Below are positions 1-7,375 of a DNA stretch of 32,869 nucleotides, piece by piece. Below the pieces are notes generated by a model. That model saw only the letters and a list, made by a program, of their open reading frames with translations, was not told where the DNA came from and made no database searches. Location: NCBI RefSeq assembly GCF_001418565.1, contig NZ_LIQQ01000006.1:1-32869 (forward strand). The letters run 5' to 3'. The translations under genes were made by a program, and so were the position numbers. The stretch comes from Streptomyces graminilatus (GTDB lineage: Bacteria > Actinomycetota > Actinomycetes > Streptomycetales > Streptomycetaceae). Within the stretch, counting starts at the first letter, position 1; the number at the start of each line of letters is the position of its first letter.

Positions 1-44
1 CCCCCCGTCCCCCCTCGTTCCCCCCGTCACCTCGTCCGGCGGCG

Positions 45-58
45 GATTCGGCCGAATC
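45..58. promoter_or_regulatory. Perfect 14-bp palindrome upstream of the catabolic operon (candidate operator)
   Basis: GATTCGGCCGAATC reads identically on both strands and ends 20 bases before the first start codon of the operon. Its position fits an operator for a dimeric repressor controlling the nine genes downstream. No regulator gene is visible in the window, so the binding protein is unknown. The bases before it (1-36) are a degenerate C-rich tandem repeat. Confidence 0.45.
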
Positions 59-78
59 ACGAGAGGCACTGCCGTCCC

Positions 79-1677
79 ATGACTGATCCGATCACCGACA
101 CGACCACGCCCCGGGGCGGGAACAGGACCGGCGCGCGGGTACTGGTCGAGACCGCCGCCGCCGAAGGCGTCGAGGTGTGTTTCGCCAACCCCGGTACCAC
201 CGAGATGCCGCTGGTGGCGGCGCTCGACGCGGTACCCGCCGTACGTCCCGTGCTCGGTCTGTTCGAGGGCGTGTGCACCGGGGCGGCCGACGGGTACGCG
301 CGTATCGCCGGAAAGCCGGCCATGACCCTGCTGCACCTGGGCCCCGGTTTCGCCAACGGCGCGGCCAACCTGCACAACGCCCGACGGGCCCACTCCCCGA
401 TCCTCAACGTCGTCGGCGATCACGCCAGTTGGCACCTCCCCTACGACGCGCCCCTCACCAGCGACATCGTCTCCCAGGCCCGGCCGGTGTCCGGATGGGT
501 CGGCACGGTGGCCTCGGCGAACGGCATGAGCCGTACCACCGCTGACGCCATCGCCGCGGCCCGGACCCCTCCGGGCTGCGGCGCCACGCTGATCGTTCCG
601 GTGGACTTCCAGCAGGAGACCGTCACCGAGGCGCCCGCCGGCATCTCGCCGCGGCCGGTTCCGGCACCGGCGCGTGTCGACGCCGACGTGGTGGAGCGGC
701 TGGCCAAGCGCCTGCGCGGCGGTTCACGAGCCGTGTTCCTGCTCGGTGCGGGAGCCCTCACCGAACGCGGACAGCGCGCCGCGGCGCGGATCGCCGCCGT
801 GACCGGGGCCACGCTCTACAGCGAGACCTTCCCCGCGACCGCCGAACGCGGCGGCGGCCTGCCCGACCTGGACCGGCTGCCGTACTTCCCGGAAACGGCG
901 ATCAAGGCCCTGGCCGGTGCGGGGACCGTCGTCCTGGCCGGTGCCCTGGAACCCGTCTCCTACTTCGGCTACGAGGGGATCCCCAGCCTGCTGGCCCCGC
1001 CCGGATCGGTGGAGGTGCTCGCCACCCCGGGCGACAACGCCGTACAGGCGCTGGAGGACCTGGCGGACGCGCTCGGAGCGCCCGCGGTCGTCCAGGACCG
1101 GGTGGCCACGCCGGACGGCACCCATCTGCCGGAGGGTCCGCTGACCCCCGCGATGATCGGCCGGATCGTCTCCGGCCTCCTGCCCGAGCGGGCCATCGTC
1201 TCCGTCGAGGGCGGCACCTGCGGCTACCCCTTCTTCACGGCCTCGGTGAACGCTCTGCGCCACACCACACTGACCAACACCGGAGGGGCGATAGGCCAGG
1301 GACTGCCCGCGGCGCTCGGCGCGGCGATCGCCGCACCCGACCGTCAGGTCATCGCACTCCAGTCCGACGGAAGCGCCCAGTACACCATCCAGGCGCTGTG
1401 GACCATGGCCCGGGAGCAGGCGTCCGTCGTCACGCTGATCGCCTCGAACCGCAAGTACAACATCCTTCAGACCGAGCTGACCCGCCATGGCGCGAGCACC
1501 GCCGGCACCGCGTCCGCCGCTCTGACCAGCCTCGACGACCCGGCCCTTGACTGGATGGGACTCGCCCGTGGCTACGGCGTCCCGGCCGGACGGGCCGAGA
1601 CGGGCGACGAACTGGCCCGCGCGCTGCGGCGGGCACTGGCCGACGGCGGCCCCCGGCTCATCGAGATGGTCCTGTGA
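79..1677 (+). CDS. Thiamine diphosphate-dependent enzyme (acetolactate synthase / benzoylformate decarboxylase-like)
   Basis: A 532-residue protein with the three-domain layout of the TPP-dependent decarboxylase/acetolactate synthase family. The N-terminal Pyr domain has NPGTTE with the cofactor-activating Glu at residue 42, and DGYAR. The C-terminal PP domain has the TPP/Mg motif SDGS near residue 430, followed after about 26 residues by SNRKYN. The sequence around GLFEGVCTGAADGYAR resembles benzoylformate decarboxylase, but the position of that enzyme's active-site His (HE) is Phe here. It is the first gene of a long operon with an aldehyde dehydrogenase directly after it, so a 2-oxo acid decarboxylase feeding an aldehyde to the next enzyme is a reasonable inference. 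A carboligase or oxalyl-CoA-like role is not excluded. The ATG has a weak GAGAGG about 12 bases upstream. Confidence 0.85.
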   Translation: MTDPITDTTTPRGGNRTGARVLVETAAAEGVEVCFANPGTTEMPLVAALDAVPAVRPVLGLFEGVCTGAADGYARIAGKPAMTLLHLGPGFANGAANLHNARRAHSPILNVVGDHASWHLPYDAPLTSDIVSQARPVSGWVGTVASANGMSRTTADAIAAARTPPGCGATLIVPVDFQQETVTEAPAGISPRPVPAPARVDADVVERLAKRLRGGSRAVFLLGAGALTERGQRAAARIAAVTGATLYSETFPATAERGGGLPDLDRLPYFPETAIKALAGAGTVVLAGALEPVSYFGYEGIPSLLAPPGSVEVLATPGDNAVQALEDLADALGAPAVVQDRVATPDGTHLPEGPLTPAMIGRIVSGLLPERAIVSVEGGTCGYPFFTASVNALRHTTLTNTGGAIGQGLPAALGAAIAAPDRQVIALQSDGSAQYTIQALWTMAREQASVVTLIASNRKYNILQTELTRHGASTAGTASAALTSLDDPALDWMGLARGYGVPAGRAETGDELARALRRALADGGPRLIEMVL

Positions 1678-1688
1678 GAGGAATCCCC

Positions 1689-3278
1689 GTGCCCGACACC
1701 GCTTCGCACACCGCTTCGCACACCGCTTCGAACGCCGCTTCGCACACCGCTTCGCCCCAAGCGCCCGTGACCGTGACCGATCTGGCCGAAGCCCAGGGCA
1801 AGGTGGAGCGGTACCTGTCCGCTCCCCGGCCGATGCTCGTCGGCGGAGCGTGGGTGCCGGCCGTCTCCGGCCGGACCTTCGACACCCTCGACCCGGCGAC
1901 CGGCACGGTACTCACCCAGGTCGCCGAGGGCGGTGCCGCCGACGTCGACCGTGCTGTCGCCGCCGCGCGAGGTGCCTTCCAGGACCCTCGCTGGCGGCGC
2001 ATGAGCCCGATGGACCGGGGCGCGCTGCTGCACCGGATCGCCGACCTCATCGAGGCCAACGCCGACGAACTCGCCCTGCTCGAATCCCGGGACAACGGCA
2101 AGCCGGTCTCCGTGGCCCGTGCCGTCGACGTCGGTACCAGCGTCAAGCTGTTCCGCTACTTCGCGGGCTGGCCGAGCAAGATGGAGGGCAGCACGATCCC
2201 GGTCTCCCCGCGCGGGGGAATGCGGGTGCTGAACTACACCACCCACCAGCCGGTCGGTGTGGTCGGCCTCATCGTGCCGTGGAACTTCCCCATGTCGATG
2301 GCCTGCTGGAAGCTGGCCCCCGCACTGGCCATGGGCTGCACCGTCGTGCTGAAGCCGGCCGAGGAGACTCCGCTGTCCACGCTCCGGCTGGCCGAGATCC
2401 TCTCCGAGGCCGGCCTGCCCGACGGTGTGCTCAACGTGGTCACCGGCGGCGGCGCCGCGGGCGCGGCCCTGTCCGCGCACGACGACGTCGACAAGATCGC
2501 TTTCACCGGCTCGACGGAGACCGGCCGGGCCATCGTCCGGGCCGCCGCCGGAAACCTGAAGAAGGTGTCGCTCGAACTCGGCGGCAAGTCGCCCAACATC
2601 GTGCTGCCCGACGCGGATCCGGAGATCGTCGCGAAGGCCGCCGCCCAGGCCATCTTCTTCAACCAGGGCCAGGTGTGCACCGCCGGATCCCGGCTGTACG
2701 TCCACGACGCGATCTACGACGACGTGGTGGACGCCGTCGCCGAGCACGCCCGCAGGATCGTGATCGGGCCGGGCAGTGATCCGGCCACCGAGATGGGCCC
2801 CCTGGTCTCCGCCCGGCACCACGCCACGGTCTCCTCCTACATCGAGTCCGGCCGGCAGCAGGGCGCCCGCCTGGCCACGGGAGGCCGCCGACCCGAACTG
2901 GCGTCGATGTACGACGGCGGCAACTTCCTGGAGCCGACGGTCTTCGCCGAGGCCGAGCAGGGCATGCGGATCGTGCAGGAGGAGATCTTCGGGCCGGTGC
3001 TGTCCGCGCTGCGCTGGAGCGACGTGGACGAGCTCGTCGCCAAGGCCAACGACACCCCCTTCGGGCTGTCGGCCGGAATCTGGACCTCCGACATCGGACA
3101 CGCCCACCGGATCGCCGACGACCTGCAAGCGGGCACCGTCTGGATCAACTGCTTCAACGTGACCGATCCGGCCTCCCCCTTCGGCGGCTTCAAGCAGTCC
3201 GGCTGGGGCCGCGAAATGGGCCGCAAGGTGCTCGATCTCTACACCGAGGTCAAGAGCGTCTGGGTCAACCTCGACTGA
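1689..3278 (+). CDS. Aldehyde dehydrogenase family protein (NAD(P)-dependent)
   Basis: A 529-residue ALDH superfamily enzyme oxidising an aldehyde to the acid in the cytoplasm. Visible motifs are the Rossmann GSTETGR, the general base Glu296 in LELGGKSPN and the nucleophile Cys330 in FNQGQVCTAGSR. The Glu-Cys spacing of 34 is the family norm. PWNFP and the C-terminal PFGGFKQSGWGRE are also present. The GTG at 1689 is preferred because GAGG lies seven bases upstream. A GTG at 1674 overlapping the previous stop would add five residues. The first 25 residues are an odd TASH-type repeat encoded by five 12-bp units and are not part of the fold. The product of the preceding TPP enzyme is the likely substrate; the substrate itself is unknown. 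Confidence 0.93.
   Translation: MPDTASHTASHTASNAASHTASPQAPVTVTDLAEAQGKVERYLSAPRPMLVGGAWVPAVSGRTFDTLDPATGTVLTQVAEGGAADVDRAVAAARGAFQDPRWRRMSPMDRGALLHRIADLIEANADELALLESRDNGKPVSVARAVDVGTSVKLFRYFAGWPSKMEGSTIPVSPRGGMRVLNYTTHQPVGVVGLIVPWNFPMSMACWKLAPALAMGCTVVLKPAEETPLSTLRLAEILSEAGLPDGVLNVVTGGGAAGAALSAHDDVDKIAFTGSTETGRAIVRAAAGNLKKVSLELGGKSPNIVLPDADPEIVAKAAAQAIFFNQGQVCTAGSRLYVHDAIYDDVVDAVAEHARRIVIGPGSDPATEMGPLVSARHHATVSSYIESGRQQGARLATGGRRPELASMYDGGNFLEPTVFAEAEQGMRIVQEEIFGPVLSALRWSDVDELVAKANDTPFGLSAGIWTSDIGHAHRIADDLQAGTVWINCFNVTDPASPFGGFKQSGWGREMGRKVLDLYTEVKSVWVNLD
1698..1757. repeat. Five tandem 12-bp units inside the ALDH N-terminus
   Basis: Consensus ACCGCTTCGCAC, five consecutive copies with a few substitutions. 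The unit length keeps the reading frame and gives TASH TASH TASN AASH TASP. It looks like a recent slippage expansion in a disordered leader and is a candidate length polymorphism between strains. Confidence 0.85.
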
Positions 3279-3329
3279 CACCTCTGACACCTCTGACACC
3301 TCTGGCACCTCTGACATCTCTGACACCTC
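3276..3329. repeat. Six tandem 9-bp units starting at the ALDH stop codon
   Basis: Consensus TGACACCTC, six copies, two with one substitution. The TGA of the first unit is the stop codon of the aldehyde dehydrogenase, and the array fills most of the 74-base gap before the SDR gene. There is no obvious hairpin. Effects on spacing or RNA structure are inference only. Confidence 0.85.
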
Positions 3330-3352
3330 ACCCCATCACTTCGGAGCGATCG

Positions 3353-4147
3353 ATGGATCTTGAACTGACCGGCAGAGTCGCCATAGTCACCGGCGGAAGC
3401 CTGGGCATCGGCAAAGCCGTCGCCCGCGAGCTGGCCAGGGAAGGCGCCGACGTGGTCATCACCGCGCGCCGGCTGCCCGCCCTTGAGGCGACCGCCAAGG
3501 AGATAGCGGCCGAGACCGGCCGCCGGGTGGTCCCGATCAGTTCGGACACCAACGACACGCAGTCCGTACGCGACATGGTGCGCGCGGCAGCCGAGGAACT
3601 CGGCCGCGTCGACATCCTCGTCAACGGTGCGGCCGCCCCGTCCGGGCTGGTCCGCAACTCGGTCGAGGAGGCCGACCCCGAGCTGCTGCTGGCCGACATC
3701 AACACGAAGGTCGTCGGCTACTTCCGCTGCGCCCAGGCCGTCACCCCGTACATGAAGGAGAACGGCTACGGCCGGATCATCAACATAGGCGGGCTGACCG
3801 GCCGTTCCAGCCACGCGCTGTCCGGCATGCGCAACCTCGCCGTCGTCCACATGACCAAGGCCCTGTCCGACCAGCTCGGACCGTACGGCATCACCGTGAA
3901 CACCGTGCACCCCGGCGTGGTGGAGACCGAACACATTCACGAGCTGTACGAGAAGGAGGCCGCCAAGCGTGGCATCACGGCGGCCGAGGTCGAGGCCGAC
4001 TTCGCCGCCCGCACCCCCATCCGCCGCGTGCTGGAGGCCCAGGAGGTGGCCCAGAGCATCTGCTTCCTCTCCTCACCGCGAGCGGCGGCGATCACTGGTG
4101 AGTCGCTGGGCATCGACGGCGGCCTGACCCGCGGCATCTTCCTCTGA
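3353..4147 (+). CDS. SDR family oxidoreductase with non-canonical active site
   Basis: A 264-residue classical-length short-chain dehydrogenase. The nucleotide-binding motif is TGGSLGIG near residue 13, VNGAA stands at the usual NAG position, and the C-terminus has GESLGIDGG. The catalytic YxxxK is missing: the stretch that should carry it reads SGMRN just before LAVVHMTKAL, and the upstream Ser position is Gly in INIGGLTG. Alignment by eye therefore suggests Tyr to Ser and Lys to Asn. It may use another chemistry (isomerase, dehydratase or binding role) or belong to a divergent SDR subgroup. The ATG is preceded by TCGGAGCGATCG with a GGAG about six bases upstream. It is part of the catabolic operon. 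Confidence 0.88.
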   Translation: MDLELTGRVAIVTGGSLGIGKAVARELAREGADVVITARRLPALEATAKEIAAETGRRVVPISSDTNDTQSVRDMVRAAAEELGRVDILVNGAAAPSGLVRNSVEEADPELLLADINTKVVGYFRCAQAVTPYMKENGYGRIINIGGLTGRSSHALSGMRNLAVVHMTKALSDQLGPYGITVNTVHPGVVETEHIHELYEKEAAKRGITAAEVEADFAARTPIRRVLEAQEVAQSICFLSSPRAAAITGESLGIDGGLTRGIFL

Positions 4148-4182
4148 CCAGACGCCAGACGCCAGATGCCAGATGCCAGATG
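4148..4182. repeat. Five tandem 7-bp units after the SDR stop codon
   Basis: Consensus CCAGAYG, five head-to-tail copies starting right after the SDR stop and running towards the ribosome binding site of the next gene. It is similar in placement to the 9-bp array after the ALDH gene. Confidence 0.8.
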
Positions 4183-4211
4183 ACCGGATGACCAGACAGG
4201 AGTCAGCACTC

Positions 4212-5234
4212 ATGCAAGGAACCATTCTCGTCGCCACCGCAGGCCAGGGCGTGCTGCGCAGCTCCGACGACGGCGCGACCTGGTACCGGGTCGGCCTCGG
4301 GCAGGACCTCGAGTTCGACGCCGTCGTGCGCTGCATAGCCGTGCACCCCGAGCAGCCGAACGTGGTCTACGCAGGGGCCGACGTGGGCCTCGTACGCAGC
4401 GACGACGCAGGCGTCACCTGGAGCCGCGTCGACTCGCCGATGAACGGCCAGACCATCTGGTCGCTGGCGATCGACCCGAACGACGCGGACTTCATGATCG
4501 TCGGCACCGGGGCGCCCTCGCGGGCCGCGGTCTTCCGTACCGTCGACGGAGGCGCGAACTGGGACCGGTTGCCCCCGGAGATACCCGAGTTCTGCGCGGG
4601 CGTCAGCAGGCCGCGCATTCTCACCGCGACCGTCGACCGGTACGACGCCAAGAACCTGTGGTTCGGCATCGAGGAGGGCGGGCTCTGGCGCAGCCGCGAC
4701 CGGGGCGACACCTGGGACCGTATCGACGGCACCCCCGCGACCCTGCCCGACGGGGTCACCAACTCCGACATCCACTGCGTCCTGGTCCTCGAAGGCCCGC
4801 CGAAGACGATCGTGTGCGTCGTCGTCAACGCCCTGTTCGTCAGCCAGGACGACGGCAGGACCTGGACCCGCACGGACACCCGCAAGGAATGGGGCATCTA
4901 CTACACCCGGCTGGTGAAGCAGATCCCCGGGACCAACGAGCTGCTGCTGGGCATCGGCGACGCCACGCCCGGGACCCTGACGAAGATCTTCCGGTCCACC
5001 GACCTCGCCCGGACCTGGCAGGAATCCTCGCTCGACGTGCCGGCCAACTCCACCGTGTGGGCCTTCGGCGTGCACCCCGCCGACGCGCGGATCGCGTTCG
5101 CCGGCACCAAGTACGGCCATCTGTTCCGCTCCACCGACACCGGACGTACATGGGCCAAGGAGTGGCGCGAGTTCAGCGAGATCACCGATGTCGCCTGGAC
5201 CCCGGCCGTCGCCGCAACCCCGGAGGGACACTGA
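4212..5234 (+). CDS. Asp-box (BNR/sortilin-like) beta-propeller protein
   Basis: A 340-residue protein built of Asp-box repeats of the form S-x-D-x-G-x-T-W: RSSDDGATW, RSDDAGVTW, RTVDGGANW, RSRDRGDTW, VSQDDGRTW, RSTDLARTW and RSTDTGRTW. Seven repeats fit a seven-bladed propeller of the sialidase/VPS10/YCF48-like superfamily. No signal peptide or membrane segment is seen, so it should be cytoplasmic, which is unusual for Asp-box proteins. It may be a lactonase-like or scaffold component of the pathway; this is inference. The ATG at 4212 is chosen because CAGGAG lies nine bases upstream; an in-frame ATG at 4173 falls in the intergenic repeat. Its stop overlaps the next gene's start (TGATG), which indicates translational coupling. 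Confidence 0.85.
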   Translation: MQGTILVATAGQGVLRSSDDGATWYRVGLGQDLEFDAVVRCIAVHPEQPNVVYAGADVGLVRSDDAGVTWSRVDSPMNGQTIWSLAIDPNDADFMIVGTGAPSRAAVFRTVDGGANWDRLPPEIPEFCAGVSRPRILTATVDRYDAKNLWFGIEEGGLWRSRDRGDTWDRIDGTPATLPDGVTNSDIHCVLVLEGPPKTIVCVVVNALFVSQDDGRTWTRTDTRKEWGIYYTRLVKQIPGTNELLLGIGDATPGTLTKIFRSTDLARTWQESSLDVPANSTVWAFGVHPADARIAFAGTKYGHLFRSTDTGRTWAKEWREFSEITDVAWTPAVAATPEGH

Positions 5235-5797
5235 TGAACCGCAGCATCGACGACTCGACACCCGTCGGCATCGACCCCGACGAACGCGAGCTGGAAGAAC
5301 ACCAGCAGCCGACACCGATCCGCGACGAGAGCGTGCGCGACCTCAAGCCGAGGGTCGTCCGCACGCATCTGTCGCTGTTCGTCAAGGACCCGGAGGCTTC
5401 CGCCCCCTGGTACGAGGACGTGCTCGGCATGGAGGTCACCGCGCGGGGCCCGCAGTGGGTGTTCCTGTCCTTCGGCAAGAAGCACCACGACATCGCCCTC
5501 ATCCGCGCCGAGGAGGGCTCGGCGATGAGCGGCATCGGCCTCCAGCACTACGGCCTGGAGGTCGACGGCACCCTGGACGAATGGCGGCGGCTGTACGGAA
5601 TGCTCCTGGCCAAGGGCGTGCCCGTCGTCAAGACCACGGACCACAAGGTGGGCTTCGGGCTGTACTTCACCGACCCGGACGGCAACCGCTTCGAGTTCTT
5701 CCACGAGACCGTCACCGACGACGAGGAGGGCAAGCGCGTCCTCGGCCTCTACGGCGCCCCCAGCGACCCGTTCGAGGTCGAGCCCCTCCACAGCTGA
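5234..5797 (+). CDS. VOC family metalloprotein (glyoxalase / extradiol dioxygenase-like)
   Basis: A 187-residue vicinal-oxygen-chelate protein. A hydrophilic leader of about 40 residues precedes two beta-alpha-beta-beta-beta modules. The putative metal ligands are visible as His45 (RTHLSLFV), His105 (LQHYGLEV) and Glu154 (NRFEFFHE), the 2-His-1-Glu set of type I extradiol dioxygenases and related VOC enzymes. GLYFTDPDGNRFEFF is the classic C-terminal module motif. In an operon with a flavin hydroxylase and an alpha/beta hydrolase, ring cleavage is an attractive role, but an isomerase or glyoxalase-type reaction fits equally well. The start overlaps the previous stop by one base with GGAGGG upstream. 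Confidence 0.88.
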   Translation: MNRSIDDSTPVGIDPDERELEEHQQPTPIRDESVRDLKPRVVRTHLSLFVKDPEASAPWYEDVLGMEVTARGPQWVFLSFGKKHHDIALIRAEEGSAMSGIGLQHYGLEVDGTLDEWRRLYGMLLAKGVPVVKTTDHKVGFGLYFTDPDGNRFEFFHETVTDDEEGKRVLGLYGAPSDPFEVEPLHS

Positions 5798-5810
5798 ACG
5801 CCCCCACCTG

Positions 5811-5830
5811 TCTTCTCAACTCTTCTCAAG
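5811..5830. repeat. Two tandem 10-bp units between the VOC and DUF1185 genes
   Basis: TCTTCTCAAC followed by TCTTCTCAAG, immediately before the AAGGAG ribosome binding site of the next gene. It is a minor member of the set of junction repeats seen in this window. Confidence 0.6.
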
Positions 5831-5844
5831 TCAAGGAGAAAGCC

Positions 5845-6447
5845 GTGCCCCAGCCGAACTTCGCCAGCTACCACATCCGCAAGTGGTTCACCCAGATCGA
5901 GGACACCCTCGCCAACGAGACGGGTGCCCTCGCGGACGGCGAGCCCGTCCGCAAGATCGTCATAGCGGCGGCGGTCCACAACCCGTACGCCGGACGGTTC
6001 AGCCAGGACCTGAGCGACATCGTCACCGACTCGCCGAAGCTCGGCGAGGAGTTCGGGCGCCGAATCCAGGAGGCGGCCGGCGGTCTCGCGATCGAGAGCT
6101 ACGGCAAGGCGTGCCTCGTCGGCTCGGCGGGCGAGTACGAACACGGCAACGCCTTCCTCACCGCGATCTTCGCGGACCCGGTGCGCGCGGCGGTCGGCGG
6201 CGGGAAGTCCTGGGTGCCCTCGACCGGCAAGCGCGGCGGCCCGGGTACGGTCCTCGACGTTCCGCTGGCCCACAAGGACGCCCTCTACGTCCGTTCGCAC
6301 TACGACACCATCACCGTGAGCTTCTCCGACGCCCCGAACCCGGACGAGGTCGTGGTGGTGTTCGCGTTCGCCACCCGTGGCCGGCTGCACGCCCGGCTGG
6401 GCGGCATCAAGGCCGACGAGATCCAGGGCCAGGACGGACTCCACTGA
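5845..6447 (+). CDS. Amino acid synthesis family protein (DUF1185 / AA_synth)
   Basis: A 200-residue protein recognised as the AA_synth family (PF06684, formerly DUF1185). Its sequence has IRKWFTQIEDTLANE at the start, a central VRKIVIAAAVHNPYAGRF and CLVGSAGEYEHGNAF, and a C-terminal RLGGIKADEIQG. Despite the name, no reaction has been established that I know of. The gene is frequently seen in catabolic clusters with flavin or metal enzymes. The start is GTG at 5845 with a strong AAGGAG seven bases upstream. The next gene starts one base after its stop. No membrane segment or signal peptide is visible. Confidence in the family is high; in function, low. Confidence 0.85.
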   Translation: MPQPNFASYHIRKWFTQIEDTLANETGALADGEPVRKIVIAAAVHNPYAGRFSQDLSDIVTDSPKLGEEFGRRIQEAAGGLAIESYGKACLVGSAGEYEHGNAFLTAIFADPVRAAVGGGKSWVPSTGKRGGPGTVLDVPLAHKDALYVRSHYDTITVSFSDAPNPDEVVVVFAFATRGRLHARLGGIKADEIQGQDGLH

Positions 6448-6448
6448 G

Positions 6449-7375
6449 ATGGACAGCGGCACCCATGGGGGAGGCGAACCGACGGGCACGACCACGGGCC
6501 CGTCGGCCGCCGGCCCCGACACGACCGGCGAGGACCGCTTCATCACCCTGAACGGCCTGCGCGCCCACTACGTCGAGTGGGGCGAGCCGGGCCGGCCCCC
6601 GATCGTCATGCTGCACGGCCTGCGCAGCTACGCCCGCACCTTCGAGCCGCTGGCCGAGCGGCTCGCCGACCGCTACCACGTACTGGCCGTGGACGCCCGG
6701 GGGCGGGGGGACAGCGACTGGGACCCGCAGGGTGAGTACTACACGTCCGCGTACGTCGCCGACCTGGAGCAGTTCGCCGACCGACTGGGCCTGGACCGCT
6801 TCATCCTGCTCGGCCACTCCATGGGTGGCACCACGGCATACGTATATACGGCCCGCCACCCCGAGCGGGTCACCGCGCTGATCGTCGAGGACATCGGTCC
6901 CGGCTCGTCGATCTCCGGAGAGGGAGCCGAGCGCATCAAGCGCGAAGTGGGCAACACCCCCACGGAGTTCCCCACCTTCGAAGCGGCCCGCGCCTACTGG
7001 CGCACGCTCCGCCCCGGCATCTCCGAGGCGGCTCTGGCGTCCCGGCTGACACACACGCTGCGACCGGGCACCTGCGGTCGATGGCTGTGGAAGTTCGACA
7101 TGGGGGGTATCGCGAAGGCCCGCTTGAACCCCGATCCCGCCCGCCAGGTGGACCTGTGGCCCCACGTCGACGGGCTGCGCTGCCCCACCCTGGTCGTCCG
7201 CGGCGGCGCGTCCGACTTCCTGCCCGCCGCCACCGCCGAGGTCATGGCCGCGCGCAACCCACGTGTGCGGGCGGTGGAGATTCCCGGCGCGGGCCACTAC
7301 GTCCACGACGACGCCCCGGATGCGTTCCACCACCAGATCGCACAGTTCCTGACGAATCCGGAGGTCAACCCATGA
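6449..7375 (+). CDS. Alpha/beta hydrolase
   Basis: A 308-residue alpha/beta-hydrolase fold protein. The oxyanion loop HGLRS follows the third strand. The nucleophile elbow GHSMGG gives Ser124, and Asp256 (GGASDFLP) and His283 (GAGHYVHDD) complete a plausible triad. The family includes meta-cleavage product (C-C bond) hydrolases, enol-lactonases and esterases. Next to a flavin hydroxylase and a VOC enzyme, a ring-fission or lactone product is the likely substrate, by inference. The first 30 residues are Gly/Thr-rich and probably disordered. The ATG at 6449 is one base after the upstream stop. An in-frame ATG at 6377 lies inside the previous gene and is less likely. The stop overlaps the next start as ATGA. 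Confidence 0.9.
   Translation: MDSGTHGGGEPTGTTTGPSAAGPDTTGEDRFITLNGLRAHYVEWGEPGRPPIVMLHGLRSYARTFEPLAERLADRYHVLAVDARGRGDSDWDPQGEYYTSAYVADLEQFADRLGLDRFILLGHSMGGTTAYVYTARHPERVTALIVEDIGPGSSISGEGAERIKREVGNTPTEFPTFEAARAYWRTLRPGISEAALASRLTHTLRPGTCGRWLWKFDMGGIAKARLNPDPARQVDLWPHVDGLRCPTLVVRGGASDFLPAATAEVMAARNPRVRAVEIPGAGHYVHDDAPDAFHHQIAQFLTNPEVNP

Noticed and set aside
1572..3326. 584-codon minus-strand frame opposite the aldehyde dehydrogenase
   Set aside because: The plus strand has full ALDH catalytic motifs; the antisense product is Gly/Arg/His-rich without domain signs.
3276..4182. Repeat arrays considered as CRISPR
   Set aside because: Units are 7-9 bp, contiguous and without spacers; they are simple tandem repeats.
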